A stretch of 64,000 nucleotides of DNA, taken from positions 662,001 through 726,000 of the forward strand of contig LSRY02000036.1 of assembly GCA_001643675.2 (NCBI GenBank), given 5' to 3'. Positions 45,714 to 56,668 of the stretch are shown here, in pieces. A program made the translations under genes and the position numbers. How positions within the stretch are numbered: the first letter of the stretch is position 1; each line of letters begins with the position of its first letter. A model generated the notes under the pieces. That model worked only from the letters and a program-made list of their open reading frames with translations, searched no databases and was not told the origin of the DNA. The stretch comes from Monocercomonoides exilis (taxonomy: Eukaryota; Preaxostyla; Oxymonadida; Polymastigidae).

Positions 45714-48072
45714 AAATATATTCTTTTCCTCTCAAAAAAAAATGTGTATTGCTCTCGATCATAAAACCAAATTTTATTCAAAACGAGATCATTGATTTGA
45801 AGGAAATAAATAAGGGGGTTTGCCTGTAGTTGGAAATGAAACGAAGGCTGCAAAAGAACGATGGATAAATTTATAAAATTTTCCAAATCTTTTGAATTTT
45901 AAGAAGATGATTGCTCAGTCATCCTTCTGAAGCAGATGAATTTTTTTTCATTTTTCTAATTGGATGAAACTCATCAAAAACAAAAGTGTCACGCTTCCAA
46001 TGAACTCAAGCAAATATCTCCTTTCGTAAATGAAAGGCTTTCCATGCTCTTCTTCAATTTTTGGCTTGACTCCATATTGAAAATGCGGAAAGTCAAAAAA
46101 TATCTCGTTTCTCAAATGTATTTCCAGGTTCAATCACTTATTCTTCTTCTTACAGGTTCTTTTGGAAAGTGTAATTCATTTTCCTGTTTGTGATCGTTTG
46201 TCACCAAAGATGAGATTTTGCTTCTCTCATAATGCTGCTCCTTGTGCTTGCTCAATAATGAATGAAAAGAAAAATACTCGAAAAAATTAAATGGATTAAA
46301 ATACAGAAAAAAGAAGAATAAAAATAATTATCTTCCAAATTCTCAACAAAAAAAAATTAAAATAATTCATTCTTTTTATCATACAATGAAGAAATCCAAC
46401 AACACAATCTTTTTTTCATTCCTCTTCCAACTTTGCGGTCAACTTATTTTTCCCTTTCCTTTCTTTCTGCTTCCTCTTCTTTTTTTTTCTCATCTTTTTT
46501 TTCGATCCTTCACAAAGTCCTCTGAAAAATCACAATGAATTTTTGGTTTGTGTGCTATCCACATTCACTTGATTCATTTCCTCGAAGCAACTCCATGTCT
46601 CCGCCTTTCTGTTAGTCTTCAACTTCCACAGCCTTGTTTCTCGCTGCACTTCAAAGAAAAAAAAAGCATTTCTTGTTTATTTCTTTGTTGTTTCCATTCG
46701 CTGCTCGAAATAACCCCGAAGCACATCCAATAACCACAGTATGTTCTTCATTCTGAATGCTGCATGAACAAAAAAAACAAATGTCCAATACTTTTTCCAT
46801 CTCTTAAAATCAATCTCTCCTTTTCTTTTCACTGCTCTTTCACTTCTTCTTTTCTCTTCCAATTCACTTTCTCTTTAAACTCGTTAAGCTCGGTTGTTTC
46901 CTCTTCCCTCAAATGCAGCTCGTTCATAATTGCTCTTTTCGAACTTCCATCGATGTTAAAATGATTTTTCAGCATTCTCCAAGCTGATTTAGATTAAAGA
47001 CGTGTTAATTTATGATTTTTAATGGGGAAATTGTGTGAATTTAGAAATGTCTTCGAAAAACAATTCTTTTTCAGCATTCCATCCAATGATTATAACAAAG
47101 CATAAAATAATGTTTAAAAGCATTCGCACACCTCCAAATTCAAAATGTTGCACAAAGTCAGAAATTCTATTTCCACATCTTTTTGGGTTTCTTCTTTTTG
47201 ATCTTTGCTGGGCACGGCTTTCAAAAGGCAATGCACATTTGTTGAAATCAATTCATGTGAGTAGTTGCAACCAGAGAAATATAGCATTTGCAAAAACCAA
47301 CAAGAAGCTTTTCGTTCTTTTCTTCTTCTTCTTTCGAATCTTCATCAAAAAGTATATGCTTGATTCTTTCGCAAGGAAAAAATTGCCAAATGATAAAAAA
47401 AAGATAATTCTGCTCAGCACTTAAAAAATATCTTATGTGCTTCAATTACAGAATTGCACGTTCCACTGACAATTTCTTTTCTGCAATCATTTTGAGTGCT
47501 TCGTTGAATGGCTCTTCTGTTTTAAAAAATCAACAAAATTCAGCCTATCCATTTCGTCCATATGTTAACTTCATTCCACTATTTTCTGTTTCTGCTCAAT
47601 TTCAGTTCAATGTTTCTGTTCTTTTGAAAATTCTTCAAAAAATATCAAATATGTTGTTCATCAATTCAAAAATTTTAAATTCCAAAAATGTTTGTATATC
47701 TAAAACCTTTTTCTTGGTTCTCGTTATGTGCGCAATTGTCATAACATAGTAACCAGAAAACAACACTATTTTTCTATTTTAATGGAATAGGAATATCTTG
47801 AGTAAAAAAAAATGATAGAAAATGAAAACAACGCATACACTTGAAAACATATGTTTTGACGTTATTCTATATATATATATGAGCATTGTTGACAAGTGAT
47901 TACCGAGAAAAACAATGCTTTATCTTTTCAGGTTTTTTGTAATGGAAGCTTCGATCCATGATTTCAAAGAAATTCTTCCATTCTGTTTTTGAGGTAATAA
48001 AGCTTTTTTTGTGTTGAGGAAGAGGGTTCACAGCGAATTGTTTGCTATTTATCTTCAAGAATTATAAAATTA
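45714..48072. other. Long intergenic region upstream of surface gene 2
   Basis: About 2.3 kb without a supported gene. Small open frames on both strands (for example 47035-47424 plus, 47019-47231 minus) are AT-rich, have no motif and do not resemble the surface genes or the transposase. The part next to 45713 must hold the surface gene 2 promoter. Confidence 0.5.
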
Positions 48073-48090
48073 GTTGGCAGATAACCCCGG
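48073..48090 (+). repeat. Terminal-motif copy GTTGGCAGATAACCCCGG
   Basis: Matches the outer ends of the 17.9-24.0 kb segment (GTGGGCAGATAACGACCGG and GTTGGCAGATAACGGCCGG) and sits just outside the decayed transposase gene. A weaker mirrored version, GCTGACAACCCGGG in reverse complement, lies at about 49562-49576 beyond the other end of that gene. Together they look like transposon terminal inverted repeats. Confidence 0.55.
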
Positions 48091-48244
48091 CAAATAATTA
48101 TTAATAGAAAAAAGTTATTAAAAAATGAAATTATGAAATGTTCTATGTGCGTAAAAGAAAAAACTTAATCGAAAGTGAAAATTCTGCACTTCAAGTTATC
48201 AATCAAGTGGGTTTTGTTGATGGAAGCTTCGCAACCTTCAACAG

Positions 48245-49520
48245 GAGATGTTTAACTGAGGCTTTTCATGACAATTTCAGGATTAAAGGGCCAAATGCCG
48301 GAATCTCTGAAAGATGCTACGATGGTGGAAGGCTTCAACGCTTCTGATAATGCTTCCTTTAGTGTTTTGACGAAGTTGGATCTGTTTGATGATGCATTGC
48401 TTCGCACAAAGTCTGTTTCAGAAGTACAAATAATTTTCTTTATGTTTGCATAGATATTTTTATCTAATGGCTGGACGACGTGCGAGGCGTGCGATGGAGG
48501 AAATACAATATCGATCCTATTTTCCTTTGCAGGTTCTAAACGTCTTTGTTCCTGTGGGTTGTTGCACCATCCATATGCAGGCATGCATGAAAGTTTGATA
48601 ATCCCATTAGGTTTCTTCTTTTTTGAATGGAATTAACAACAACTAATTTGAATAGGTCAAGTTTTAGGGGGAATCCATTTCTTTCTTTGTGGTGGCAGTG
48701 AAAACAAAGTTGTCGGAGTTGGCCTGTGCATGTTCCTGAGGAAGAAATGTAGAATGGCTGATTACAGAAGTCTAGCAATACCCTCCATCAGCAGAAATAA
48801 GAAAAAGCAAAGAAATTGATGGAGGAAATTGTGCTTCTTGAGAAATTGGACTGGGACAATCTGGCAAAGTTATTATCTTTGTTGATTCAGTTGTGTCTCC
48901 TTTAATATACGTTTCATCAAGATAAAATATTAATTGTGGCGTATATTTCTTCTTATATAATTCTTCCAACTCTTCAAAAAAAGGACGCAAAATGATCCTT
49001 GTTGACTGTTCGATTCTGTTTATTGGAAGTTTTGCAGGCTTTTAAAATGAAGATCCTTTTATTTTGGAAATATAAGAATAACCCCACTTTTTATTCACAG
49101 TCTTTTTATTAATGCTTTCGTCCTTTTTTGAAGAAGAAATGAAACTAGCCTATTTCGAAAAAAAAAATAATTAAATAATAGAAATAATAGCATTCAAACT
49201 GCATTTTAACATTGCTTTGCAGTTGTTCCATTAAGATGGTGAAAAGCATTTTTATTGGCATTGATATTCCATCGAGATACTTTTTTCTGATTTTCCTGGG
49301 TCTTCCATTTATTCCGACGTCTCTATGTTCATTTTTCTCCTTAACAGCTCTGCAGTGTGCACTCTTCTAATTCTAACCCACCTTGAATACATCTGATGCT
49401 CTGAAACCTTCTTTTACAATTATTTTCTGAATTCTTTGCTGACTTGTTGAATTCTTTCTATATTCAGACGAAGAAGGAAAAGATATAAATCTGCGAAGGT
49501 TCAATTTCTCTCGGTGTTTC
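48245..49520 (-). pseudogene. Decayed DDE transposase (DDE_1, pogo/Tigger-like)
   Basis: Minus-strand pieces in shifting frames give a recognisable DDE_1-type core: IFYLDETYIKG (Asp near 48918), HACLHMDGATTH (Asp near 48571) and SHASHVVQPLDKNIY (Asp near 48464), followed by SFRDSGIWPFNPE, the usual end of this family. These are the three acidic catalytic positions in the right order. Upstream, about 49520-49240, fragments such as KHREKLNLRRF, QRIQKIIVKEGFRASDV and NGRPRKIRKK look like the DNA-binding N-terminus. Frameshifts near 48775 and 48560 and stops upstream make it non-functional. It would have cut and pasted its own element; it is flanked by the imperfect terminal motifs at 48073 and 49562. 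Confidence 0.78.
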
Positions 49521-49576
49521 ATCATAACAACACATAAAGGGGGTGATCATAAAGAAAAAATCCCGGGTTGTCAGCT

Positions 49577-49703
49577 TTTTCACGTATTATCAACCAACAA
49601 ATATATTTTTTTAAAACTGTATTTTTGGATGAATAAATTCTCGAATAGGAGTATTATTTTAATAAAAATCAAAATTTCACTGTGGTTTTTAAGCAAATAT
49701 AAT

Positions 49704-49773
<70 letters not shown>

Positions 49774-50381
49774 ATTAATGAACATATGCATAAGATAAAT
49801 AAGAGAGATACAAACTATTCGGCTTTTTTTTTTCATGGGACGAAATTTTTAACTTTTTGAATTTTGTTCCACATGGAACTTTCTTAGAATTTCCTCGATT
49901 TTTAAATATTTCAATATTATATTTGCAAGAAATTGTCAAAAAAAATTTTTTTTTTTGCGATTGTTGAAATTGTTTGAAACTAATTTTTGTTTGTTTCATA
50001 AATGGAAGTATTCTGCTCCTAATGTCGTAAATTTTTTTTATTCATTCGTTGTTTCTGTTGAATAATTTTCGTGATTTTTTTTTGTTTGAGATATCCAATA
50101 CTTTTCACGTTCATCAGTTATTTATATTTTCATGTCAAAATTCAGTGCGCCACTCATGAAAAAAATAAATCATCTATTTGAAAAACAGAAAGAATGAAAT
50201 TTGAAAAATTCAATCAGTTAGCTTTATTTTTTTATCGTTATTTCCATCATAATCAAATTTATTATCGTTTGATAAAATTACTGACATTTCAAAGAAGAAA
50301 AAAAAAATATAAACACATATTTTTTCCAAAAACGCAAGTGTTTTAAAAAAAAATTCTATTTATGAAACAGTCTGATAAAAA
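49577..50381. other. Intergenic region with a 65-nt poly(A) tract
   Basis: AT-rich sequence between the transposon remnant and the FKBP stop codon, with no supported ORF. It contains an uninterrupted run of A from 49707 to 49771. Confidence 0.6.
49707..49771 (+). repeat. Poly(A) homopolymer, 65 nt
   Basis: Uninterrupted A run, the longest homopolymer in the window. Its length may be inexact in the assembly. No retroelement coding sequence or target duplication is visible beside it. Confidence 0.9.
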
Positions 50382-51583
50382 TCACAAATCTTCCATTTTT
50401 TTATGGTCAACTTTCTTCAATGATTTTTTTCCTCCTCTTTTCCCTCCTTTTTTCTTTCTTTCTTTCTCCCTCTCCCTTTCCTTTTCCTGATATTCGCTCA
50501 ACACTTTTGGAACAGGTTTCGGGGTTCTCACAATTATATCTTTTTTCAGCTCCGGGTTTCTTTCTGCAGCTCTAATAATTTCCCTTAATCTATTTCTCCT
50601 CTTCAACACAGAATAAAGCTCTCTCCATTTTTGCTCTCGCCTTCTTCTCTTCTGCTTTTCATCGTCTCCCCATCTGTTTCTCCGCTCTTCTTCCGCTATC
50701 TTTCTCTCTCTCTCAGCTTCAGAATACCCCTCTGCTCCAGCCTTTTCGAGTTCATGATTCATCCAACCATACGGAAGTGAATGATCTTTCTTCTTTGCCC
50801 ATTTATCCTCTTTTTTGTGATACCTTCCAAATCGTCGATCTTCTTTCTCTTCTCTATCGATATCTGCCTGAATTTCTTCTTTCGTCATCTTTTTTCTACG
50901 CTTCTCATTGATCATTTCCCGTTCTTTCCATTCTGCATTTTCGCTCAAACGATGCAAACGACGTTTGTAGTACGCAGAAAAATTTCTAGGATAATGATCT
51001 AATAATTCTACATCCATCGTCAGAGAAACAAATCCAGGAATACCATCTCCTCCACCTCTCATTCCATATCCCAAAGAAGGAGGAATATGAAGTCGACGAA
51101 TCTCTCCAACACACATCCCAAGGATGCCCTAAAATAAAAATTATCAATAATGAATAAAAATTATTAGAGAAAAAATGAATCAAACCCAATCAAGACCTTT
51201 TTGAATTGAGAAATTTGTTGGCACAACGAAAGTTAAACTATTTAAATTCACAAAAGAAGAAATAGTATATAAAAACCTTGAATGACGTCTCCGTATCCAG
51301 CTCGAAATATGTGCGATTCTGTGCTGTTTGTACCAGTTAAAAGTTTTCGTGTTGTGAAAAGTGATATGTTATATGCAATCTCAGAAAATAATATAAGAAT
51401 ATTTTCAATAAAGATATAACACAGAATTTAGCTTCATACCTCAACTTCATCGAATAATTTAACTCGTTGTTCACAATCCTCAACTTCCTTTAACACTCCA
51501 ATTTCAAGTTTTGTCGGAGGCTTTCTTCGAGTAACAGTTGCATAATTTAATATTATAATTGATAGGGCAAATATCCAACCCAT
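50382..51583 (-). CDS. FKBP-type peptidyl-prolyl isomerase, secretory, with long charged tail; four exons including an 11-nt micro-exon
   Basis: Minus-strand exons are 51583-51440, 51379-51277, 51196-51186 (11 nt) and 51128-50382. The phases join exactly to 334 aa. The start gives a hydrophobic signal peptide (MGWIFALSIIILNYA). The FKBP fold runs from about residue 24 to 125: KLEIGVLKEVEDC, then [36 protein letters not shown] and the final DVELLDHYP. The VIQGLDW and GMCVGE motifs match the FKBP active-site region, but the middle (TRKLLTGTNSTESHIF) departs from the usual DG..FDSS motif. FKBPs isomerise Xaa-Pro bonds; a signal peptide implies ER folding work. Residues 130-334 are a Lys/Arg/Glu-rich tail, probably helical or coiled, with no Pfam-like domain I recognise, ending KKMEDL. 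Confidence 0.93.
51186..51196 (-). other. 11-nt coding micro-exon of the FKBP gene
   Basis: GTCTTGATTGG between AAAAAG| and |GTTTGATTC. It supplies codons for Gly-Leu-Asp-Trp, completing the conserved VIQGLDWG motif; skipping it would break the frame. The introns around it are 80 nt (51197-51276) and 57 nt (51129-51185). Confidence 0.85.
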
Positions 51584-51724
51584 GATACTGGGTAATAAAT
51601 GGAAAACACAAAATTTTAATTGTTTTCTGATCAAATAACCCTTGAATAACCACATTTTCGAAATGAATTAATTTTAAGATCAAAATAGAAAATCGATTAT
51701 TTCACTTTATACTTTTTGACATTG
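51584..51724. promoter_or_regulatory. Shared divergent promoter region, FKBP / TTC27
   Basis: 141 bp between two opposite start codons, so both leaders and core promoters must fit here. AT-rich, no recognised element. The start of TTC27 at 51725 is the first ATG of its frame; the FKBP start at 51583 is chosen for its signal peptide, although an upstream in-frame ATG exists at 51655. Confidence 0.45.
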
Positions 51725-52919
51725 ATGCAATCAAGAAGAGCTGTTGACACAAATGCATTTGATCATATTCCCGAAGTAAGCAGCGAATGGAAAGAAAGAG
51801 TAGGAGTGAAAATTGCATATGAACTAATTATTCTATATTTGTCACCTGCATCAAAAAAAAATGCAGATTTATTCAATGGTTTAAAATTATTTGCTTCCTA
51901 TTATAGTATTTTTAATGAAGAATTAAGATTATCCATTGTTTCATGATCTTCTGAATGATGTTTTATCTGGTGAGTATGTACGTTGCATGACAAATTGCTG
52001 CTTTACAACTTTACACAATGCAAAATCACTGACTGGTTTGCGCTTAAAATTTGCGTTACAATATAATAATTTTTTGTTTTTAAAGAATTTCAGAAAGCGC
52101 TGCAATCATTTGTTGATGATTCCATTCCGCTATGTCAGCTAGCACAAAATTCTTTCCAGACAGACGCTTTAACCAACGAAGATGCAAGGCAAATTGCTTT
52201 GCTGACTTTCGGTTATTTTTGTTTTTTCTTCTTTCGAATAAAGTGTTATTTCTCATCTTTAGGCATTTCTGTTCTTCTTTCCTTCGTTCAAGCATCTTGG
52301 ACGGGTCCTCATTTGACTGATTTGAAAAACGTTACTCTTTTTAACGATGAGGAAACAGTTAAAGAGTTCAATGAACATGCTATGAAGATGCTTTTCCCTG
52401 AAGCACCTCAATCACATATAGATAATTTGCACTTTCTTGGTATTGCTGCTGAAGTGCTCATTAACTTTGCACCAAAACATTTGAATAACCTTCACGTTTG
52501 ACTTGTTGATTGGAATTATTTTAAAATAAAATTAAAAAATTAAAAATAAATATTATTGGCAAATATTTGTGCAATACCTGTTATTTCCGAAACAACCATT
52601 TTACTTTTCTTTTATTCATATAAAGCTGCACCATTTTTGGGTTATAAGAGCAGCCATGTGCTTACAACGAGTTACAGATGAAGGTATTGAGACACTCCAT
52701 TCGTGTGTGTTGGCCTCGTTCCGTAGTCAGTTGGATCTTCTGAGCAGGATGTGTCCAAGCAGAACAGAAGAGGCTGAAAGAATACAGAAGCTGAAAAGCG
52801 CAATTTTTGACGAGAAGTTTCTTGATGATGAAGGTGAGGCAGGCAATGCTGAAGAACCACATGAACTTCAACCACAACAGCACCACACTTCATCATCTTC
52901 ATCATCTTCCTCTTCTTCC

Positions 52920-52950
<31 letters not shown>

Positions 52951-55638
52951 CTTCTGCTTCTTCTGCTTCTGCTTCCTCCTCTTCCTCCTCTCCTTCATCT
53001 TCCCCCAGCAGCCTCACAAGCGCCGAGTGGGATGTTCTCACAGCCTCTCTTCTTGTCGAGTGCTCCTCTGCAATGCGTCTGATGGGCGACTGGCAGCAGG
53101 CACAGCTGTGGCACAAGGCTGCTGAAGAGCTGTCACCTTATCGCTTCTCTCTGACTGGGCGGCTAGGCGTGAGGACAGCACACCAGCAGACTCCTACCAC
53201 ACAGCTTGTACTGGAGACAAAAGTGTCTTCTGAAGGTGTGTTTATCTTTCTTTTCTTTTCTTCTTTTCTTTTCTTCTTTTCTTTTCTTTTCTTTCTTATA
53301 AAATTTATTTCATTTGTTTAAATTTTCATCTATTTTATCTTATTCAGCTGCTCTTCATTCATTTGAAATGGCATATCTTCAATTTCATCCACACACAAAA
53401 ATGAGACCTGATCTTGTGGATTCAACAGAAGAAACACCCAATTCATCACCTCAACCTTCATCATCATCATCATCATCATCATCTTCTTCTTCTTCTTCTT
53501 CTTCTTCCTCATCTAATTCTGAAGAAGAAGCACAAAATGAACAAACACCTCAATCACAGCCAACAAAAAGTGAGATTTCTTTTTTTCTGCCAACTGTCAT
53601 ACACGACGAGAAACCAGATATTCTTCCTCTGCCATACTTCCCTCCCTCTTCACTTCAATCAAATGACACATCTGACTTTTCTGCTTCTTCTTCTTCCTCC
53701 TCTTCTTCCTCTTCTCTTTCTTCTTCTTCATTGACTTCCTCTTCATCATCATCTTCATCTTCACATCCAACAAAGCAAGACAACCAATCCATAACCCCCT
53801 CCACACCCCCTCTTCCTCTTCCTCTCCTGCACTCCATCATCCTCAACCGTGCCCTTCTCCTCATCCTCACCCCTTCCTCTCTGCGCGAAGACCTCCTTCG
53901 CGACGAAGTCGTCGCCCACGTCGAGTCTGTCTTCGCCTCTCCGTCGTCCTACGCCCTCCTCTCTCTCACCCTCCTTCTGCGCGCACGCTGCGAAAGCTAC
54001 GTCAACCGCACAGCTGACAGAGCGGTCCTCCAGTTGCAGGCACTGTGCGATCAGATGGCAGATGCATCGCCTCCACCAGCCATTCGTGTGGCGGATGTGT
54101 TCTTTGCAGTTGATTTCCCCCCCATTGCCATCCTCAGAGGAGAAGTTGGCGATGCCTTTCTGCGGATGGGTGCAGCAGCATCTGCGCTGGAGCTGTTTGA
54201 GAAGGTTGGGATGTGGGCGAAGATGGTTGACTGTCTGGTGGTGTGTGGGCAAGCGCCGCGGGCAAAGAAGATTGTGGAGGAGAGGCTGAGGGAGACGCCA
54301 CACAGCGTGCAGGCGCTGATTGCAATGGGCGATGTGACTGAAGACGAGCAGTACTACCTGCAGGCGTGGGAGGTATCGTCGCATTCAGCTGCCACTGCGC
54401 TGAGGAGGGCAGGCATGTTGTGCGTGCGGCGGGAGAAGTGGAGCGAGGCAGAGCAGCATCTGTCAGCTGCCCTCAAGCTCAACCAGCTCTTCCCTGGCCA
54501 TTGGTTCTCGTTGGGTGCTACTCGGCTGAGGCTGGGCGACTATGCAGGGGCTGTGAAGGCATTCAAGCGATCATTGGCAGTGGGGCCAGACAGTGGCGAG
54601 GCATGGAGCAATCTTGGGGCAGGGTATCTGAAGATCCAGGAGAAGGAGAACGCGTTCCATTGTTTTGAGCAGGCGGTGAGGTGCGAGTTCAACAATGCGA
54701 AGATGTGGCAGAATCTGCTTGTGGCAGCGGTGGGGCTGAAGAGGACGGGGAGGGCGGTGTATGCCATGAGGAGGCTGTGTGAGCTGCATTGCAGTGTGGA
54801 TGTGGAGTGCTTGGAGGAGATCATCAGGCAGTGGAGACAGACAGGAGAGAGGGAGAGGGAAGAGGAGGAGAAGAGGAAGGAAGAGGAAGAGAAGGAGAAG
54901 GAGAGGAGGAAGGAGAAAGAGAAGGAGAAAGAAAACAAGTCATTGAGAGTTACTCCGATTTCTGCTGAGAAGGAACTGGGAAATGAAGCAAAAGAGAAAG
55001 AGAATAAAGTGTCGACATCTTTGTTTGACTTTGACTCAGACGATGAAGATGAAGAAGAAGATGGAGAGAGACAAGGAGAAAACGCAACATCCACTTCTTC
55101 TTCTTTGGCGCTTCATCAGAAGACGTCAGCATTTGCCGCGATCAGCCGGCAGTTGGAGCAGCTTGTGCAGCTCATCCTGACACACACCACACTCTCCACC
55201 TCTTCTGTGCTAAAGGTGTGCTCATCCTTCTACGCCTTCATTGGCAACTACGCCAGCTGCTTCGACTGCCTCGACCGAAGACTGCAGCACGTAGAGAAAC
55301 ACGAGTGTGTCCAGTTCCTTTCAGTCGCCCCTCAGTTTCAGTCAGTCGCTGAAGCCACACACGACGTGGCAGTCTGCTTGAAAGAAGCTGTCGATCGCTG
55401 CCTTGTAAGGAACCCGTGCCAGAGCATCAGCCAGGAAGAAGTCGCCTCTGCAGAAGGATCATTTCAACCACTGCCTCAGGAGGTGAAAGATCAGTGGAGA
55501 CCAAAGGTCATGAAGTATTTATTGAAAGTCAAGAATACAATCACAAAAACTAAAAATGCTTTCCAAAATGACTCATCATTCTCACTTCTCCAAGAATGCA
55601 GAGACATTTTGGAGGATTTAATGAAAAAATTAAAATAA
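51725..55638 (+). CDS. TTC27: TTC27 / Emw1-like tetratricopeptide repeat protein, six exons
   Basis: Exons are 51725-51878, 51928-51969, 52086-52211, 52263-52495, 52626-53235 and 53348-55638; all phases join, giving 1151 aa. Recognition rests on SFVQASWTGP (human TTC27 has a near-identical FVQ.NWTGP), LHHFWVIRAAMCLQR, and the C-terminal TPR block at about residues 735-885: RAGMLCVRREKWSEAEQHL, FPGHWFSLGATRLRLGDY, AVKAFKRSLAVGPDSGEAW and SNLGAGYLKIQEKENAF. TTC27 family proteins are conserved in eukaryotes; yeast Emw1 is essential for cell-wall integrity and the human protein is linked to client maturation. The first exon is short and has intron donors such as GTTTAA and GTGAGT. Long poly-Ser inserts (about residues 280-310 and 410-480) and a Glu/Lys-rich insert (about 890-940) are absent from homologues. 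It is divergent from FKBP, with only 141 bp between start codons. Confidence 0.94.
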
Positions 55639-55816
55639 TACAGATAATTTTTTTTATTAAAAAATAAAAAACAAATTCTTTTTATTTTCAACTTTTTTTA
55701 TTCATAAAATGGTTATACCCTTAATATAGAGAAAAGTGCAAAATAGTATTGCTCCAACTGTTCTACAGTGGCGACAGCTAATAAAACAGGGCAGAAGCAT
55801 TCAGGAATAGTTGTAA

Positions 55817-56668
55817 ATGATAATATTTTTCCTCGTAGTACTGATATCTGGAGAGCCACTGGTAAACATCATCAACAGAAATCCTGCTGCAACTTGGTCA
55901 GCCCATGAATATTCCCGGGATATTATAACTCGAGCCCGGCTAACTTTGTTAGCTCCATTGGCTATTGGACCAGTCGAAAAATTTACAATTGAAGATTCAT
56001 TTTATGTTCCTGAATCGTTTGATGCAAGAGATGAATGGCCAAATGCCATCCTTCCTGTTCGTGATCAAGAAAAATGTGGATCTTGCTGGGCATTCAGTAT
56101 TGCTGAGAGCCTTGGAGATAGATTTGGCATTTTAGGATGCGGAAAGGGCCACCTTTCTCCGCAGGACCTGATTTCTTGCGATTCAAATGATCTTGGATGC
56201 AATGGAGGCTATCAAGAAAATTCTTGGACATGGGTTTTAACGACTGGGATAACAACAGAATCATGTTGGCCATATCGTTCTGGAAGTGGCCGAATTCCAT
56301 CATGCCCTCATCGATGTGTAAATGGATCGGTTCTTCAACGCAATACTATTAATAACTACAGGCGACTTGATTCCAGCGAGCTTCAAGATGAACTTTATAA
56401 TAATGGACCTATTCAAGTTACATACGTTGTGTACGAGGACTTTTTCTATTACAGCAAAGGAATCTACAAACATTTGTCTGGAAATAAAGTTGGAGGGCAT
56501 GCTGTAGTTTTAATGGGGTGGGGTATTGAGGATGGAGTGAAATATTGGCTTGTGCAAAATTCCTGGGGATATGAATGGGGTGAGCAGGGATACTTTAGGA
56601 TTTTGCGTGGGAGTAACGAATGTGGAATAGAATCATCCGCTTATGCAGGTGATGTTGACTGTGGATGA
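55817..56668 (+). CDS. Cathepsin B-like cysteine protease (papain family C1A)
   Basis: Single exon, 283 aa. A signal peptide (MIIFFLVVLISG) and a short cathepsin B-type propeptide (NIINRNPAATWSAHEYS, about 17-60) precede the mature domain. Catalytic residues are visible: Gln84 (oxyanion hole, VRDQEKCGSCWAF), Cys90, His228 (GGHAVVLMGWG) and Asn248 (VQNSWGYEWGEQGYF). Conserved CNGGY and the GCNGG-type Cys pairs are present. The occluding loop of animal cathepsin B (the HH dipeptide) is missing, so endopeptidase rather than dipeptidase action is expected. It is likely lysosomal or phagosomal. The length and simple layout are normal for protist cathepsin B-like enzymes. The gene lies 178 bp after TTC27, in the same direction. 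Confidence 0.95.
   Translation: MIIFFLVVLISGEPLVNIINRNPAATWSAHEYSRDIITRARLTLLAPLAIGPVEKFTIEDSFYVPESFDARDEWPNAILPVRDQEKCGSCWAFSIAESLGDRFGILGCGKGHLSPQDLISCDSNDLGCNGGYQENSWTWVLTTGITTESCWPYRSGSGRIPSCPHRCVNGSVLQRNTINNYRRLDSSELQDELYNNGPIQVTYVVYEDFFYYSKGIYKHLSGNKVGGHAVVLMGWGIEDGVKYWLVQNSWGYEWGEQGYFRILRGSNECGIESSAYAGDVDCG

Noticed and set aside
47019-47749. Small open frames in the region upstream of surface gene 2
   Set aside because: AT-rich, no motifs, no splice partners, no similarity I could see to the surface genes.
49707-49771. Poly(A) tract as the tail of a retroelement
   Set aside because: No reverse transcriptase, no processed-gene sequence upstream and no flanking target duplication visible.
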